Shown piece after piece: positions 52,780 through 63,169 of a stretch of DNA of 64,000 bases. The DNA is taken from assembly GCF_037893015.1 (NCBI RefSeq), contig NC_133666.1, positions 658,391,848 through 658,455,847 of the forward strand, given 5' to 3'. Each line of letters starts with the position of its first letter. Position 1 is the stretch's first letter. The notes beneath the pieces were generated by a model. The model was not told where the DNA came from, did not search any database, and was given only the letters and a program-made list of their open reading frames with translations. The DNA is from Macrotis lagotis (lineage: Eukaryota > Chordata > Mammalia > Peramelemorphia > Peramelidae). The position numbers and the translations under genes were made by a program.

Positions 52780-53610
52780 TGGTTTTTTTTGTACTTGGTA
52801 ATAATTTTTTCCAATTACAAGTAAAAATAATTTTCAATATTTGTTTTTATAAGATCTTGAGTTCCAAATTGTTTTCCTTCCATCTTCTCCAAGCCAGCAA
52901 GTAAACTGATATAGGTTATTCATGTGCAGTCATATTAGACATATTTTGACAGTCAATTATGAAAGAAGAATCAGAACAAAAAAGAAAAAATCAAGAAAAA
53001 AACCAAAAAATTAAAAAAGGTGAACACAGTATGCTTTGATTTGCATTTAGACTCCATAGTTTTTCTCTGGATATGGATGGCATTTTCCATCGCAAGTCTT
53101 TAGGAATTGTCTTGGATCACTGAATTGCTGTGAAGAGTTAGGGCTATCAAGTTGATCACTATACAATGCTGCTGTTAATGTTTACAATGTTCTCCTGGTT
53201 TTGCTCATTGCACTTTTTTTTTTTAGATTTTTCAAGGCAGTGAGGTTAAGTGGCTTGCTCAAGGCCACATGGCTAGGTAATTATTGTCTGAGACCGGATT
53301 TGAACCCAGGTACTCCTTACTCCAAGGCCGGTGCTCTATCCACTGTGCCACCTAGCTGCCCCTTGCTCATTGCACTTTGCATCAGTTCATGTAAGTCTTT
53401 CCAGGTTTTTCTGACATCTGCTCATTATTTCTTATAGAATCATATTATTCTATTACATCCATATACCACAACTTGTTCAGCCATTCCCCAGCTGATGGAC
53501 ACCCCACAATCTCTAATTCTTTGGCACCACAAAAATAGCTGCTATGAATATTTTTCTACAGGCAAGTCCTTTTCCCTTTTTTATGATCTCTTTGGGATAC
53601 AGACTTCATT
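52780..53610 (-). mobile_element. L1 LINE 3' part with SINE insertion
   Basis: Reverse L1: TTCCAATTACAAGTAAAAAT and GAGTTCCAAATTGTTTTCCT near its 3' end, then CCATATACCACAACTTGTTC and GGCACCACAAAAATAGCTGC from the ORF2 end. A WSINE-like copy splits it at 53217. Confidence 0.85.
53217..53362 (-). mobile_element. WSINE-like SINE nested in L1
   Basis: Flanked by the exact 16-base repeat TTGCTCATTGCACTTT (53201-53216 and 53363-53378). Confidence 0.96.
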
Positions 53611-53649
53611 ATGAATTAATATGATGATGTTCTTAGTAATGATAATGGC

Positions 53650-54000
53650 TGGTGTGCACACAGCCCTTTAAGGGCCAGAAGTGGCTGTAAGTCCATTATC
53701 TCATTTGATCCTCCTAATATCCCTATGAAGTGAGTATTACTTGATTAACCCTATTTTATAGATGAGGAAAGAAACAGGAAACTATGTGTAGGAACTGTGC
53801 TTTACGAATATCTCATTTGGACCCCCCAACAAACCTGGAAAATTGGTACTGTTATTATCCCCATTTTACTATTGAGGAAACTGAGTCAGACAAAGGTTAA
53901 GTGACTTGCTCAGGACTTGTAAGTGACTGAGACAAGATTTGAACTCAGGTCTTCCTAACTCTAGACTCAGTATGCTAATCACAGCATCATCTAGCTCTGA
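53650..54000 (-). mobile_element. Two CORE-SINE (MIR type) copies in series
   Basis: First copy 53680-53790 (CATTATCTCATTTGATCCTC; TATAGATGAGGAAAG); second 53800-54000 (ATTATCCCCATTTTACTATT; TTTGAACTCAGGTCTTCCTA). Confidence 0.7.
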
Positions 54001-54549
54001 CGCCAAGATAGATCAGATTTTCTGCTCGCCAGGATTGGTTTTCCCAAGGAAAGAACAGTGAGCAGATACAGGTTTCAAAGGGTTTGAGAATTGGAATCAC
54101 TTCCCAAATGACCAGGAGAAATTCTAAGAAAGGTAGTGGTAACAGGACAAGTCTCTGGTGGATTTGGAGTCATGGCAGGTGATTAGATAGGATTGGTTTT
54201 ATCCATGGACAGCTATATAGTATGATTTGAGGAAATTGGGAAGGTCCTTTCTCCTCAAGTCACAATGCTTGAAATTCCATCATTAGAGGCTTATTCCTTT
54301 GTGGAGATGGCAGGTAAACACCACCTTCTTTATCTGGATGTTGCTTTTGAAATTGCTAGACCTTTCAAGGGATAACTCAAGAAACCTTTGGTAGCTGTTG
54401 AAGTCTCAATGTGGATAAGATTAGCCTGCCTTTTTTTGCTTGTCTCTGCTGTGCTGCATGCTTTTTTTTTTTTATACTCAGAATGGGAGCAGTGAAGAAC
54501 TTGGGGGGGGTTGGGATGAGTAGTTGATTTTTAATTATTATTATAATTT

Positions 54550-54766
54550 TTTTTTTGCTTTTCCCTTCCCTAGATTTTCCCCTTTCTGTTCTGATTCTTC
54601 TTTCACAGCATGGTCAATGTGGAAATTATGTAACACAACTGAACATGTATAACCTACATCAGATTACTTCCTAATTTAGGATTGGGGAAGGGACACGTTG
54701 GAGGGGGGGAGAAAATTTTACAGACATAAATGTTGAAAATTCTCTCTACATATAATTGCAAAAAAA
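54550..54766 (+). mobile_element. L1 3' end remnant
   Basis: CACAACTGAACATGTATAAC, CTACATCAGATTACTTCC, AATGTTGAAAATTCTCTCTA and ATATAATTGC plus A-tail. Confidence 0.7.
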
Positions 54767-54767
54767 A

Positions 54768-54837
54768 AATTTTTTTTTTAGGTTTTTGCAAGGCAAATGG
54801 GGTTAAGTGGCTTGCCCAAGGCCACACAGCTGGGGAA
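54768..54837 (-). mobile_element. WSINE-like SINE, truncated, at an L1 A-tail
   Basis: TTTTTTTAGGTTTTTGCAAG to CACACAGCTGGG; tail half only, abutting the A-tail of the preceding L1. Confidence 0.88.
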
Positions 54838-55049
54838 TTAAAAAATTATTTTTTTAAAAAGAATGAGAGAAGGGAGAAATAAAGTTGTCTACTTTGAAGG
54901 GATAAAGACTCTACAGGGCCTTGGAAGTCAATCCTTGATTTGATCCTTTTGTCTCTTTAATTTTCTCTTATTTATTAGTCTACTTCTTTCTTCTCTGGTT
55001 GGACCTCTCTATCTAAACTTTATCCTATTTGTATGTTTCTACCCTTTTG

Positions 55050-55315
55050 TTGTTTTTCTCCCCCTGTTCTTCTGATTGCCTTTCTTGGCCTCTATTTGTG
55101 CGCTTCTCTCTCTTTCTCCTACCGTTATCTGCCTGTTCCTGTCTATTTCTTTCTCTCCTTTTCTCTATATTTGTCTTTCTCTGTCCCTCCTCTGTCCCTC
55201 TCCTCTTCCCTTCTCTCTTTCTCCTCACTCCCTCCTTTCTGTTTGTCTCTCTCTCTCTTTCTCTCTGTTTTTCTATCTCTATCTCTCCTCTCCACCCCCA
55301 CTCCCTTCCTTGACC
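55050..55315. repeat. CT-rich polypyrimidine tract
   Basis: Long C/T-biased region (CTCTCTCTCTTTCTCTCTG); its open frames are compositional artefacts. Confidence 0.85.
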
Positions 55316-55379
55316 CTCAGGGGTTAAGTGACTCAGGATGTGTGGTTAGAGAAAGAAACTCTGAAAGGAGTTGAGGAAA

Positions 55380-56015
55380 AACAGGCTCAGCAGGAAGAAT
55401 CTGGGGGGAGACTCTGTGCCCCCTTATTCTAGTTCAGAGACTGTGGGCTCTAACTGGAGGATGGCCAAGTTCCATGTGGTCTCAGTCAGGGGTGGGTAGA
55501 GGTTGAAGGAGGGCTAGGGAGCTAAGGCCCTGGAATGCTACACTCTCAGGAGGGGCATCTTGGCTGTGACCCTGAGAGGCTTAAGGCAACAGTTTCAGGG
55601 CCCCTGTGGGCTGATCTCATGTCCAGAGACTTGGTGGGGGAGCGGCTTTCACCTTGGAGTTCAGTTATCCCTCACTAACATTTTTCTGGTCAACTTCCTT
55701 CCCTTATTCAGAAGCTGTAGTTTCCTCATCCATCAAATACGGCTGACACTTTCTTCACGGCCTGCCTCGTGGAGCTCCAGGAGGACACCAAAATGCTTCA
55801 GAAATGTGGACTGTAGCTGTTTAGCAGCATCAGTACAACATTCACAGGCTCTGGGACTCCCAAAGGACCCTCCTCTGTGGGTTCTTCCTTAGCAGGAGGG
55901 TTGTATCCCTGGGTACAACCCCATGACTAAATCTGGGAGAGGGGTCCACTTTCTCAAGTACAACAAAGAAAAGAAGTTTGTTCAGCCTTGTCTATCTCAC
56001 AGAGTTTCTACTTTA
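55380..56015. other. Unassigned intron 1 sequence
   Basis: G/C-balanced, no repeat recognised. The 110-codon frame at 55560 shows no known domain. Confidence 0.3.
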
Positions 56016-56019
56016 TTAG

Positions 56020-56275
56020 AAACAGCGTGGTGGTGCAGTGGACCTGGAGTCAGGAAGAACTGAGTTCAAATCCAGCCTTAGACATTTAACTAGTTGTATG
56101 ACGTCGACTTACCCACTATTTGCCTCATTTTCCTCACTTATAAAAGGGGGAATGATGATTGCACCTCCCTCTCAGGGTTGTTGTAAGGATCATCAAATGA
56201 GATCACATTTATAAAAATCACTTATAAAAATCACAGTATGTGCTCGATAAATGCTTATTTCCCCTTCTTCCATTA
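56020..56275 (+). mobile_element. CORE-SINE (MIR type)
   Basis: GGTGGTGCAGTGGACCTGGA, GAACTGAGTTCAAATCCAGC, CTCTCAGGGTTGTTGTAAGG and GTATGTGCTCGATAAATGC. Confidence 0.75.
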
Positions 56276-56929
56276 TCTCATTGGAGGTAAGGACTAGAGA
56301 CATAAGCATGTCTATAGCCTATGCCAACATATCCATGTCATCCTTTGGATGTCACTGACTTCTCTGGAGAAAAACACTCATAGCCCTGTCCTTTTTATGG
56401 GGATAAATTGGAGTTCCATGACCTTGAGAACATAATAATACATTAAATGTCACACGATCATACATCTAGCCCTGGAGGGGAACTTAAGAAGGTAAGAAAA
56501 CAGAGGCTGAGAGATTTTGAAAGTGCGCCCAGTGGTCACACGGGTGAAATGAACAGATTTAACCTCCCTGGGTCTTAGTTTCCACATCTGCACAATAAAG
56601 GATTTGGACTAGGCTGCTGCTGAGGTTCCTTCTAGCTCCAAATTTATGATTCTGTAACATTTATTAAGTGTCTGCTGTCAAGTGTTTGAGGCTGGACTTG
56701 AACTTACATCCTCCTGACTCTAGGGCTGATGCTCTCTCCACTCTCATCTCTTTCAATTATCTGAACCATCTCATGTTTATAAAACTGTGGACCCTCCCCT
56801 CCCCCTCATATATCTCAATTTAAATAAGACAGGTTGTTTGGTACCTTCATAGGACACCAAAATGTGGAGGCACTGATGCTACCTTCTGAACCCTAGAAAC
56901 AAATGAGTTTATCCAGTGGGTACACAACA

Positions 56930-57062
56930 AAAACGAATGAGTTTTACCAGATTGTTTGCTGCCATGGGGAGGAAGGTAGGGAGGTAGAAAAATGTGGAAC
57001 TCATAAATTTGCCATTGGATGAATGTTGAAAACTACCTTTGCATGTAATTGGAAAAATAAAA
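56930..57062 (+). mobile_element. L1 3' end copy
   Basis: CAGATTGTTTGCTGCCATGG, GAAAAATGTGGAACTCATAA, GGATGAATGTTGAAAACTAC plus A-tail. Confidence 0.75.
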
Positions 57063-57114
57063 AAATAATAAAGAACAAACCAACAAAGAACAAAACAAAA
57101 CAAAACAAAAACAA

Positions 57115-57249
57115 ATTAGAGTTAAACCCAATTATACATGTATAACCTTTATCAGATTGTCTGCTGCCATGGGGGAGGGTGGTAGAAAAATATGGAACTC
57201 AAAATTTGCAAAATGATGCATATTGAAAACTGTCTTTACAAGTAATTGG
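57115..57249 (+). mobile_element. L1 3' end copy, second in tandem
   Basis: TACATGTATAACCTTTATCA, CAGATTGTCTGCTGCCATGG, GCATATTGAAAACTGTCTTT; interrupted at 57250. Confidence 0.75.
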
Positions 57250-57302
57250 TCCTCCTGACTCCAGGGCTGGTGCTCTATCCACTGCGCCATCTAGCTGACC
57301 CC
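57250..57302 (-). mobile_element. WSINE-like SINE, head part only
   Basis: TCCTCCTGACTCCAGGGCTG to CGCCATCTAGCTGACCCC. It sits between two versions of the L1 text (AAGTAATTGG and ATATAATTGG); the tail half is missing, which is unusual. Confidence 0.85.
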
Positions 57303-57743
57303 TCTGCATATAATTGGAAAATATTTTTTAAAATTAGAGGAATAAGAACATTATGATTCAAGTCTATGAAAAGGGGAAGAATTCACAATCAAATTTGGGA
57401 TAGGGAAGTTCACAGAAAATAAAATGGATAGTTTTGATCATATAAAATTTTTTAAGTTTTTGCACAAAAATTTTAATAAAAGTAAAAATTAGAAGGGAAA
57501 CAGTTAACGGGGGAAAATCTCTGCAACAAGTTTCTCTGCTAAAGTTCTTATTTTCAAGATATATAAGAAACTGATCTAAATGAATAAGATTAAGAATCAT
57601 TCCTTAATAGATAAATGGTCATAGGATATGAATAGGCAGTTTTCAAAGGAAGAAAGTCAAGCTATCAACAATCACATGAAAAAAATACTCCACAACCCCA
57701 ATGATTAGAGAAATACAAATTGAAGCAACTTTGAGGTTCTATT

Positions 57744-57965
57744 CTAAGATTTCATCCTCTATAGGAAGCCTTTCTCAACTTCCCTTTTCCAGTACCTTTG
57801 CCCCGTTATTTCCTATTTTTCTGCATATAGCTTACTTTGTACATATTTGTTTGCATTTGTCTCTTCCATTAAATATAAATTCCTTGATGACAGGGACTAT
57901 CTTTTGCCTCATATATATCCAGCACATAACCCACTATAACATTTAATAAATGTTTATTGATTGAC
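57744..57965 (+). mobile_element. L2-like 3' end inserted in L1
   Basis: TTCATCCTCTATAGGAAGCC, CTTACTTTGTACATATTTGT, AATTCCTTGATGACAGGGAC and AATAAATGTTTATTGATTGA. Confidence 0.75.
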
Positions 57966-58249
57966 AAAAAAAGTGAAATGATAAGTGTTGGAGAGACTGT
58001 TGGAAATCAGGTATGTAAGTTGGAGCTGTGAATTGGCTCAGTCATTTGAGAAAAACAATTTGGAACTATGCCCAGAAAGTTACTGAATTGTACATATCCT
58101 TTGAACCGCTACTAGGCTTATACCCAAAGGAAATAAAAGGAAAAAGGATCTATATGTGTAAAAATATAAAAGCAGCTCTTTGCTTGGTAACCCAAAATTG
58201 GAAAATTAAGGGGTCGTCTTCCTAACGGGAAATGGCTAAACCAATTGGG

Positions 58250-58254
<5 letters not shown>

Positions 58255-58303
<49 letters not shown>
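58255..58303. repeat. (TG)n microsatellite inside L1
   Basis: About 24 units beginning at ATATATGTG, where the L1 at 9108 reads TATATGTATGT. Confidence 0.95.
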
Positions 58304-58306
<3 letters not shown>

Positions 58307-58779
58307 ATGGAATAGTATTATGCTATGAGAATGATGAAATGGATAGTTTCAGAGGAAATTAGGAAGACCTTTATGAACAGATGCAGTTATTGCAAAGTGA
58401 GCAGAACTAAGCGAACGATTTCTACAACGACATTATGGAGGAAAAACAACTTTGTAACGGATCCATACAATAACAAATCATGAATTCAGAAAATAAGAAA
58501 ATGAAAAATAACAGTCATTTCCTGCCAGAAAGGTGAGGAACTTAAAATTCAGAAAAAGACTCAAAATGTTCAAGTATGATTTTGCCAGATTATGCAACTG
58601 GTTCTTTCAATTTGATTTATTTTATTTGTTCAATCAAAAGTAGTGGAAGGAAGGGATTCATTTTTTAAATGTCTGTTAATTTAAAAAATAAAATTAATAA
58701 ATATTTTTAAAAGAAGCTAGATATAATCTATTTAATATTAAAAAATGTTTAAACATAATTTAGCTAGAATAATTTCTTC

Positions 58780-58890
58780 TTTGAGTTAAGTGACTTGTCC
58801 AGGTCACACAGCTAGTCAATGTCAAGTCTGAAGTCAGATTGGAACTGGGGTTCTCCTGATTCCAGGGCCTGTTCTCTGAACCACCTAGCT
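58780..58890 (-). mobile_element. MAR1/CORE-SINE head fragment
   Basis: GTTAAGTGACTTGTCCAGGT, TGAACCACCTAGCTATCTCC. Confidence 0.6.
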
Positions 58891-58894
58891 ATCT

Positions 58895-59060
58895 CCCAGT
58901 TCTCCTTAATCTTAGTGCCTTTCCTCTCAGATGAACTCCAGTTTAGAAATATCTTTATACACACACACACACCCCATATAAAATCTTTGTATATAGTTTT
59001 TTTTGTACATGGTGTCTCCTCTTAAATTGTAATTTCCATGAGGGCAGGTATCTTTTTCTT
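58895..59060 (+). mobile_element. L2 LINE 3' end
   Basis: GTGTCTCCTCTTAAATTGTA then ATTTCCATGAGGGCAGGTAT. Confidence 0.6.
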
Positions 59061-59099
59061 TTTTTTTTTGGTTTTCATATATTTTTGTTTTCCATGCTT

Positions 59100-59255
59100 T
59101 TTTTCTTTTTTAGATTTTTGCCAGGCAATGGGATTAAGTGGCTTGCCCAAGGTCACACAGCTAGGCAATTATTAAGTGTCTGAGGACAGATTTGAACTCA
59201 GATCCTCCTGACTCCAGGGCCTGTGCTCTATCCACTGCGCCACCTAGTCATCCCA
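59100..59255 (-). mobile_element. WSINE-like SINE
   Basis: Near full-length reverse copy of the AATGGG / GAGGACAG / CTCTATCC variant. Confidence 0.92.
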
Positions 59256-59269
59256 TATATTTTTTTCAA

Positions 59270-59660
59270 TTATCTATGTTGTTAAAAAATTTTCAATTAC
59301 ATGTAATCATTTTAAACATTCAACAAAAATTTAAATTCAAAAAATTAGAAAATTGTGTTTTAAATTTTCTCCCACTTTGGGGTGGCTAGGTGGCACAGTG
59401 GATAAAGCACTGGCCCTGGAGTCAGGAGTACCTGGGTTCAAATCCGGTCTCAGGCACTTAATAATTACCTAGCTGTGTGGCCTTGAGCAAGTCATTTAAC
59501 CCCATTTGCCTTGCAAAAACCTAAAATAAACAAATAAATAAAATTTCCCCCCCACTTTCCTGTCCTTCCCTCCCTTCCTCCATCCTACCCTTTCCTCACA
59601 TTGAGAAGGCAAGCAGTATGATGTTCACCATACATGCAAAGTCATGTAAAATGTATTTCC
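59270..59660 (-). mobile_element. L1 3' end with SINE insertion
   Basis: TTTTCAATTACATGTAATCA, then ACATGCAAAGTCATGTAAAA after the insertion. Confidence 0.7.
59381..59545 (+). mobile_element. WSINE-like SINE nested in L1
   Basis: Full-length plus copy of the CTGGGTTC / GGTCTCAG / CCATTTGCC variant. TTCTCCCACTTT and TTCCCCCCCACTTT flank it. Confidence 0.93.
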
Positions 59661-59784
59661 ACATTAGCCATGGGGGCAGGGACAGTCCTTTGGCTTTCTC
59701 TGCATCCCCAGAGCTTAGTAGAGTGTGTGCTACAAGGCAGACATTTGATAAAAGTTCCTTCCTTCCTTCCTTCTTTCATTCATC

Positions 59785-59930
59785 CCAATTCTTTCATTAT
59801 ACAGTTAAGGAAACTGAAACCCAGTTAAGTTAAATGACTTGCCCAAGGCCATACAGCCACTAAGGGGCAGGCCTGGGATTTCAATCCAGGTCCTCAGTCT
59901 CTAAATCTATCCACCTTCCAAGATATCACA
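59785..59930 (-). mobile_element. CORE-SINE fragment
   Basis: CAGTTAAGGAAACTGAAACC, GACTTGCCCAAGGCCATACA, TTTCAATCCAGGTCCTCAG. Confidence 0.6.
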
Positions 59931-60024
59931 CTTCCCCCTTCTTGTGAACTTCAGGATCAGTTAGTCCCCACAGACCCAGAACTGGGACCCCTTTTTCTCT
60001 TTCCCCATTCTTTTTCCTCGTGGT

Positions 60025-60257
60025 TTGTTGTTTAATTATTTTTCAGTTACATCTGACTCTTAGTGACTTCTTGTGGTTTTCTTGGCACAGATACTGGACT
60101 TTTCCATTTCCTTCTTCAGCTTATTTTACATATGTGAGGAAACTGAGGCACAGAGATTACATGACTTGCCCAGGGTCACCTAGCTGGTCACATTTGGACT
60201 CAGGTCTTCCTGACTCCAGGCCTAGCATTCTATTCACTGCACCACCTAGCTACCCTT
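60025..60257 (-). mobile_element. MAR1-type SINE
   Basis: GTTACATCTGACTCTTAGTG, TTTTCTTGGCACAGATACTG, GAGGAAACTGAGGCACAGAG and CACTGCACCACCTAGCTACC. Confidence 0.88.
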
Positions 60258-60289
60258 TCCTTCTTAGCCACTAAGCAATTTGTGGGGGT

Positions 60290-60780
60290 AGGGATAAATA
60301 TGAGATACCCCAGTGTGGTCCCCAGTGATGTGGCTGAGGGAAGGCCTCAGGATCTGGGGCCCTGCCATGGTCACCACAGCAACAGCCAAGAGAGCGAGTG
60401 ATCGACTTCCCGGCAGACCCAGAGAGGAAAGAGCCAGAGCTGGAAAGCAGCCATGGTTCTGGGGATACAAAGTGGATGTGGCAGAAGTTGCCTCCTTCTT
60501 ACGGACGAAGGTCCTAGCATCTGTCCTCTTGCCACTTCCCCAGCAGGTGTGTGCATCGCTTACCATGAGGGATCAGGGTCACCAGTCTGCCCCATCTGCC
60601 CCGTGAACCCCTCTGCTCCTGTGCCTTTCCTTCTTGCCTGGCCACCTCTTGCATGGTACCAAGCCTTAGCTCATTATATCCTCTCGCCTGGTGCTGTCTC
60701 CTTCCTTCTCTCCAAACCAAACCACAGGTCATAGATTTCAAGCTTAGATAACTTAGGGCCCTTGAGTCCAATAGCACTGC
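60290..60780. other. Unique intron 1 block; candidate regulatory element
   Basis: This is the longest repeat-free, GC-balanced stretch in intron 1 with some CpG. No frame resembles an MMP17 exon 1. It holds an RFX-type X-box at 60370-60383. Confidence 0.35.
60370..60383. promoter_or_regulatory. RFX X-box-like motif
   Basis: GTCACCACAGCAAC, read on the other strand as GTTGCTGTGGTGAC, fits the degenerate X-box GTTRCYNNGGYRAC at every fixed position. Sequence match only. Confidence 0.35.
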
Positions 60781-60969
60781 TCCCTTCCATTTTACAGACT
60801 ATAAAACTGAGGGAGAGAGATGGTCCCCTCCGTCCTTCTCAATTCAGATCTAACGTTTCTTTTTTCACCGAGCCTTCACTATGAATGCAACTATCCAAGG
60901 AAGGGAAGTGAGAATAAGCCTGGGATGTAGTTGAGGTGGTGAGTGGGACTGTAGCCAAAGGCCAGAGAC

Positions 60970-61090
60970 AGGGATCATGCCATAGGATCATTCGGAGCTG
61001 GAAAGAACCTCAGAGGCCAACCAGTTCATTTTACAGATAAGGAAACTGAGGCCCAGGGAGTGAAGTGATGTATCGAAGGGAGCAAGTATG
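60970..61090 (-). mobile_element. CORE-SINE (THER1/MIR3-like)
   Basis: GGAGCTGGAAAGAACCTCAG and TTTTACAGATAAGGAAACTG. Confidence 0.7.
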
Positions 61091-61559
61091 ACTCCGTTTA
61101 AAGGGTACTGTGAAGGAAAACAGACCGGCGACTTGTGAATAGGAAGAGCCCCAGAGGCTGATGTGATCTGGAACCATACAAGTTTGTTCTGTCTCAAAGC
61201 CAAAGGGTAGAGACAGTCTCTGGTTTTCTTAAATTTTGGAAAACTTGGCCTTCCTCGGGGCCTGAGCCAGACCCTTCCTTCTTGCTCCCAGGCTCTGGTT
61301 TCCCACCTCCTATATCTGGCTTGGAAGGGGAAAAGAAAAGACAAGAGCAGAAACCTCCTATTAAAAAGCCATCCAGGACAGAGAACAGCATGGAACTCCA
61401 CCTCTCTGCCATTTGCTTACTTAGCCAGCTCACTTCAAGTCTCCAAGGGACAATATCTCCCTACATCTCCAGATTAAAGGGGATTCTGGGAAGGAAAGGC
61501 AGAAACAGCAGATGCTCCTGGGGAAAACAGCTGCAAGACGTAAGCCCCTTGGTTTTAAC

Positions 61560-61970
61560 TCGGTCTCTCTCTCTGATTAGCCTCTCCACTACTCCACCAT
61601 CTCTGTCTCTCTTTTATCTCTCCTTAGTCTAATTTCTCTTCTCTCTTTTCCTGATCTTTTTTCTCTCCTCAGTCTCTATCTCTCTTCTATCGCTCTTTTT
61701 TTTTCATTCTTTCTGACTCTCCTCAACCCTTTGAATCTCCTGTTTCTTCTGTTTTTCCCCCCTCTCCTATCTTTCTGCTCCATCTGTCTTCAGTGTCTTC
61801 TCTGCTCTCTTCCCTTGGTGTCTGTCTCTTCTCTATCTCTATCTCTGTTCTTTCACCTTGGTCTCTCTATTCCATCTCTCCCCAGTCTCTGTCTCTCCTC
61901 CATCTGCTGCCTCTGTCCAACCTCTCTGCCTCCCTTTGACTTCTTGTCCTTAGCTTTCCCCTTTACATGT
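61560..61970. repeat. Polypyrimidine tract
   Basis: About 400 bases strongly biased to C/T (CTCTCCTCAGTCTCTATCTC-type units) on the plus strand. Confidence 0.9.
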
Positions 61971-62104
61971 TCAGCTGGCACTTGATGACTGGGGTTCCCC
62001 TCCACTTAAGAGGTTCTGTTTTGCTATTTGCTGGGCAATGTCTCCTGAGAGGTTTTGCTCTCATTGTCTGAGTAATAGTGATAATAAAGGTTCCTCATGT
62101 TGCA

Positions 62105-62530
62105 ACAGAGGAAGAGAGGCAGAGAGAGAGGGGGAAGAAGAGGCAGGGGGTGAGAAGAAAAGGCAGAGAGAGGGATGGGGAGGTAGAATGAGGGAAGAAA
62201 AAAAAGAGGGAGGGAAAGGAAGAGAGAAAGGAAAGGCAGCAGAGGCAGGAGGGATGAAGAGGCAGAGAAGGAGAGGCAGAGTGAGGGAAGGGAGGACGGA
62301 GTCAGAAGGGTAGAGAGAAAGGGAAGGCATCAGAGGCAGAGGGAGAGAAGAAAAGGCAGAGAGAGGGATGGGAAAGTAGAATGAAGAAGGAAAAAGCAGA
62401 GGAAGGGAAAGGGAGACAGAAGGAGTGAAGGGAAGACAGGAGATGGAAAGGGGAGAGAGAGGAGGGAAAGAGAGATAAGGAGACTTAAGGAGAGGAGGAA
62501 AGGGAGGAATGGGGAGAGAGAAGGGCAGAA
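62105..62530. repeat. Polypurine tract
   Basis: About 425 bases strongly biased to A/G with recurring GAGGCAGAGAGAG, GGGAAGG and AGAAAAGGCAGAGAGAGGGA units. The last occurs near 62155 and 62345, so part of the tract is a tandem duplication of about 190 bases. Confidence 0.9.
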
Positions 62531-62824
62531 ACAGAAGATAGGCCCAGAACTGCTTCTCAATCCAGAAGATACACAGATATATATGAACACTCTTTTTAAT
62601 GCTATATAAACACATAGATAGACCCTGATCCAAAGTCCTGTATTCACTGAGTTAATGACTGGAAAAGAAAGAAGTAACCTCCTTTGGTTCAGTGGTTCTA
62701 GCCTCAGTCTACCTATTTTTTTCCTTAACTAAAGAAGAAAAACAGGGAGGGCAAGGAGACAGATCTTCTTTAGAGGGATCTTTTTTCCCCCAAGGTCAAA
62801 ACCCTTCTCCCAACTCTGATTCTA

Positions 62825-62825
62825 T

Positions 62826-62861
<36 letters not shown>
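62825..62861. repeat. (TG)n microsatellite
   Basis: About 17 units. Confidence 0.95.
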
Positions 62862-62863
<2 letters not shown>

Positions 62864-62999
62864 ATGCTTACATGCTCTAGGGACAGATCCTTCATCTCTG
62901 TATATCCAGTTCCCAGTCTCAAGGTTTGGCACACAAATTCAGATCTAAATTTAATTCTAGGCTCACAGATGACCAGAGTTAGGAGGGGTCTCACAGATC

Positions 63000-63152
63000 A
63001 TTTAGCCAGGGGTCCTTAACCAGGGTTTCATGAATTTTTGGGAAACAATCAGGGTTAAATTACCTGCCCACACAGCCACACAGCTAATAAGTATCTGAGG
63101 CTGGATTTGAACCCATGTCCTCCTGACTGCAGGCTGTGCCACCTAGCTATTC
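63000..63152 (-). mobile_element. WSINE-like or MAR1-like SINE, old
   Basis: AGGGTTAAATTACCTGCCCA, AAGTATCTGAGGCTGGATTT, GTGCCACCTAGCTATTCC. Confidence 0.65.
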
Positions 63153-63169
63153 CTCATGACCTTATTTTT

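Larger units (their letters stand above)
57303..58712 (+). mobile_element. L1 LINE, ORF2 3' part
   Basis: TAAATGGTCATAGGATATGA, AGTTTTCAAAGGAAGAAAGT, TTAGAGAAATACAAATTGAA, GGAGCTGTGAATTGGCTCAG and CAAAGTGAGCAGAACTAAGC are in L1 order. An L2-like insertion (57744-57965) and a TG repeat (58255-58303) break it. Confidence 0.85.

Noticed and set aside
55025-55374. Leucine/serine-rich frames resembling membrane proteins, and an Arg/Glu-rich minus frame
   Set aside because: Product of the polypyrimidine tract; no conserved domain and several overlapping frames look alike.
1562-59545. tRNA genes from the SINE heads (A- and B-box-like motifs)
   Set aside because: There is no cloverleaf with an intact acceptor stem; these are tRNA-derived SINE promoters.
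60264-60777. Overlapping frames of 84-100 codons as MMP17 exon 1 or another gene
   Set aside because: No signal peptide followed by a phase-compatible GT donor and no domain similarity; kept only as a possible regulatory block.
62061-62633. 190-codon minus frame of Ser/Leu/Pro
   Set aside because: It is the complement of the polypurine tract; composition explains its length.
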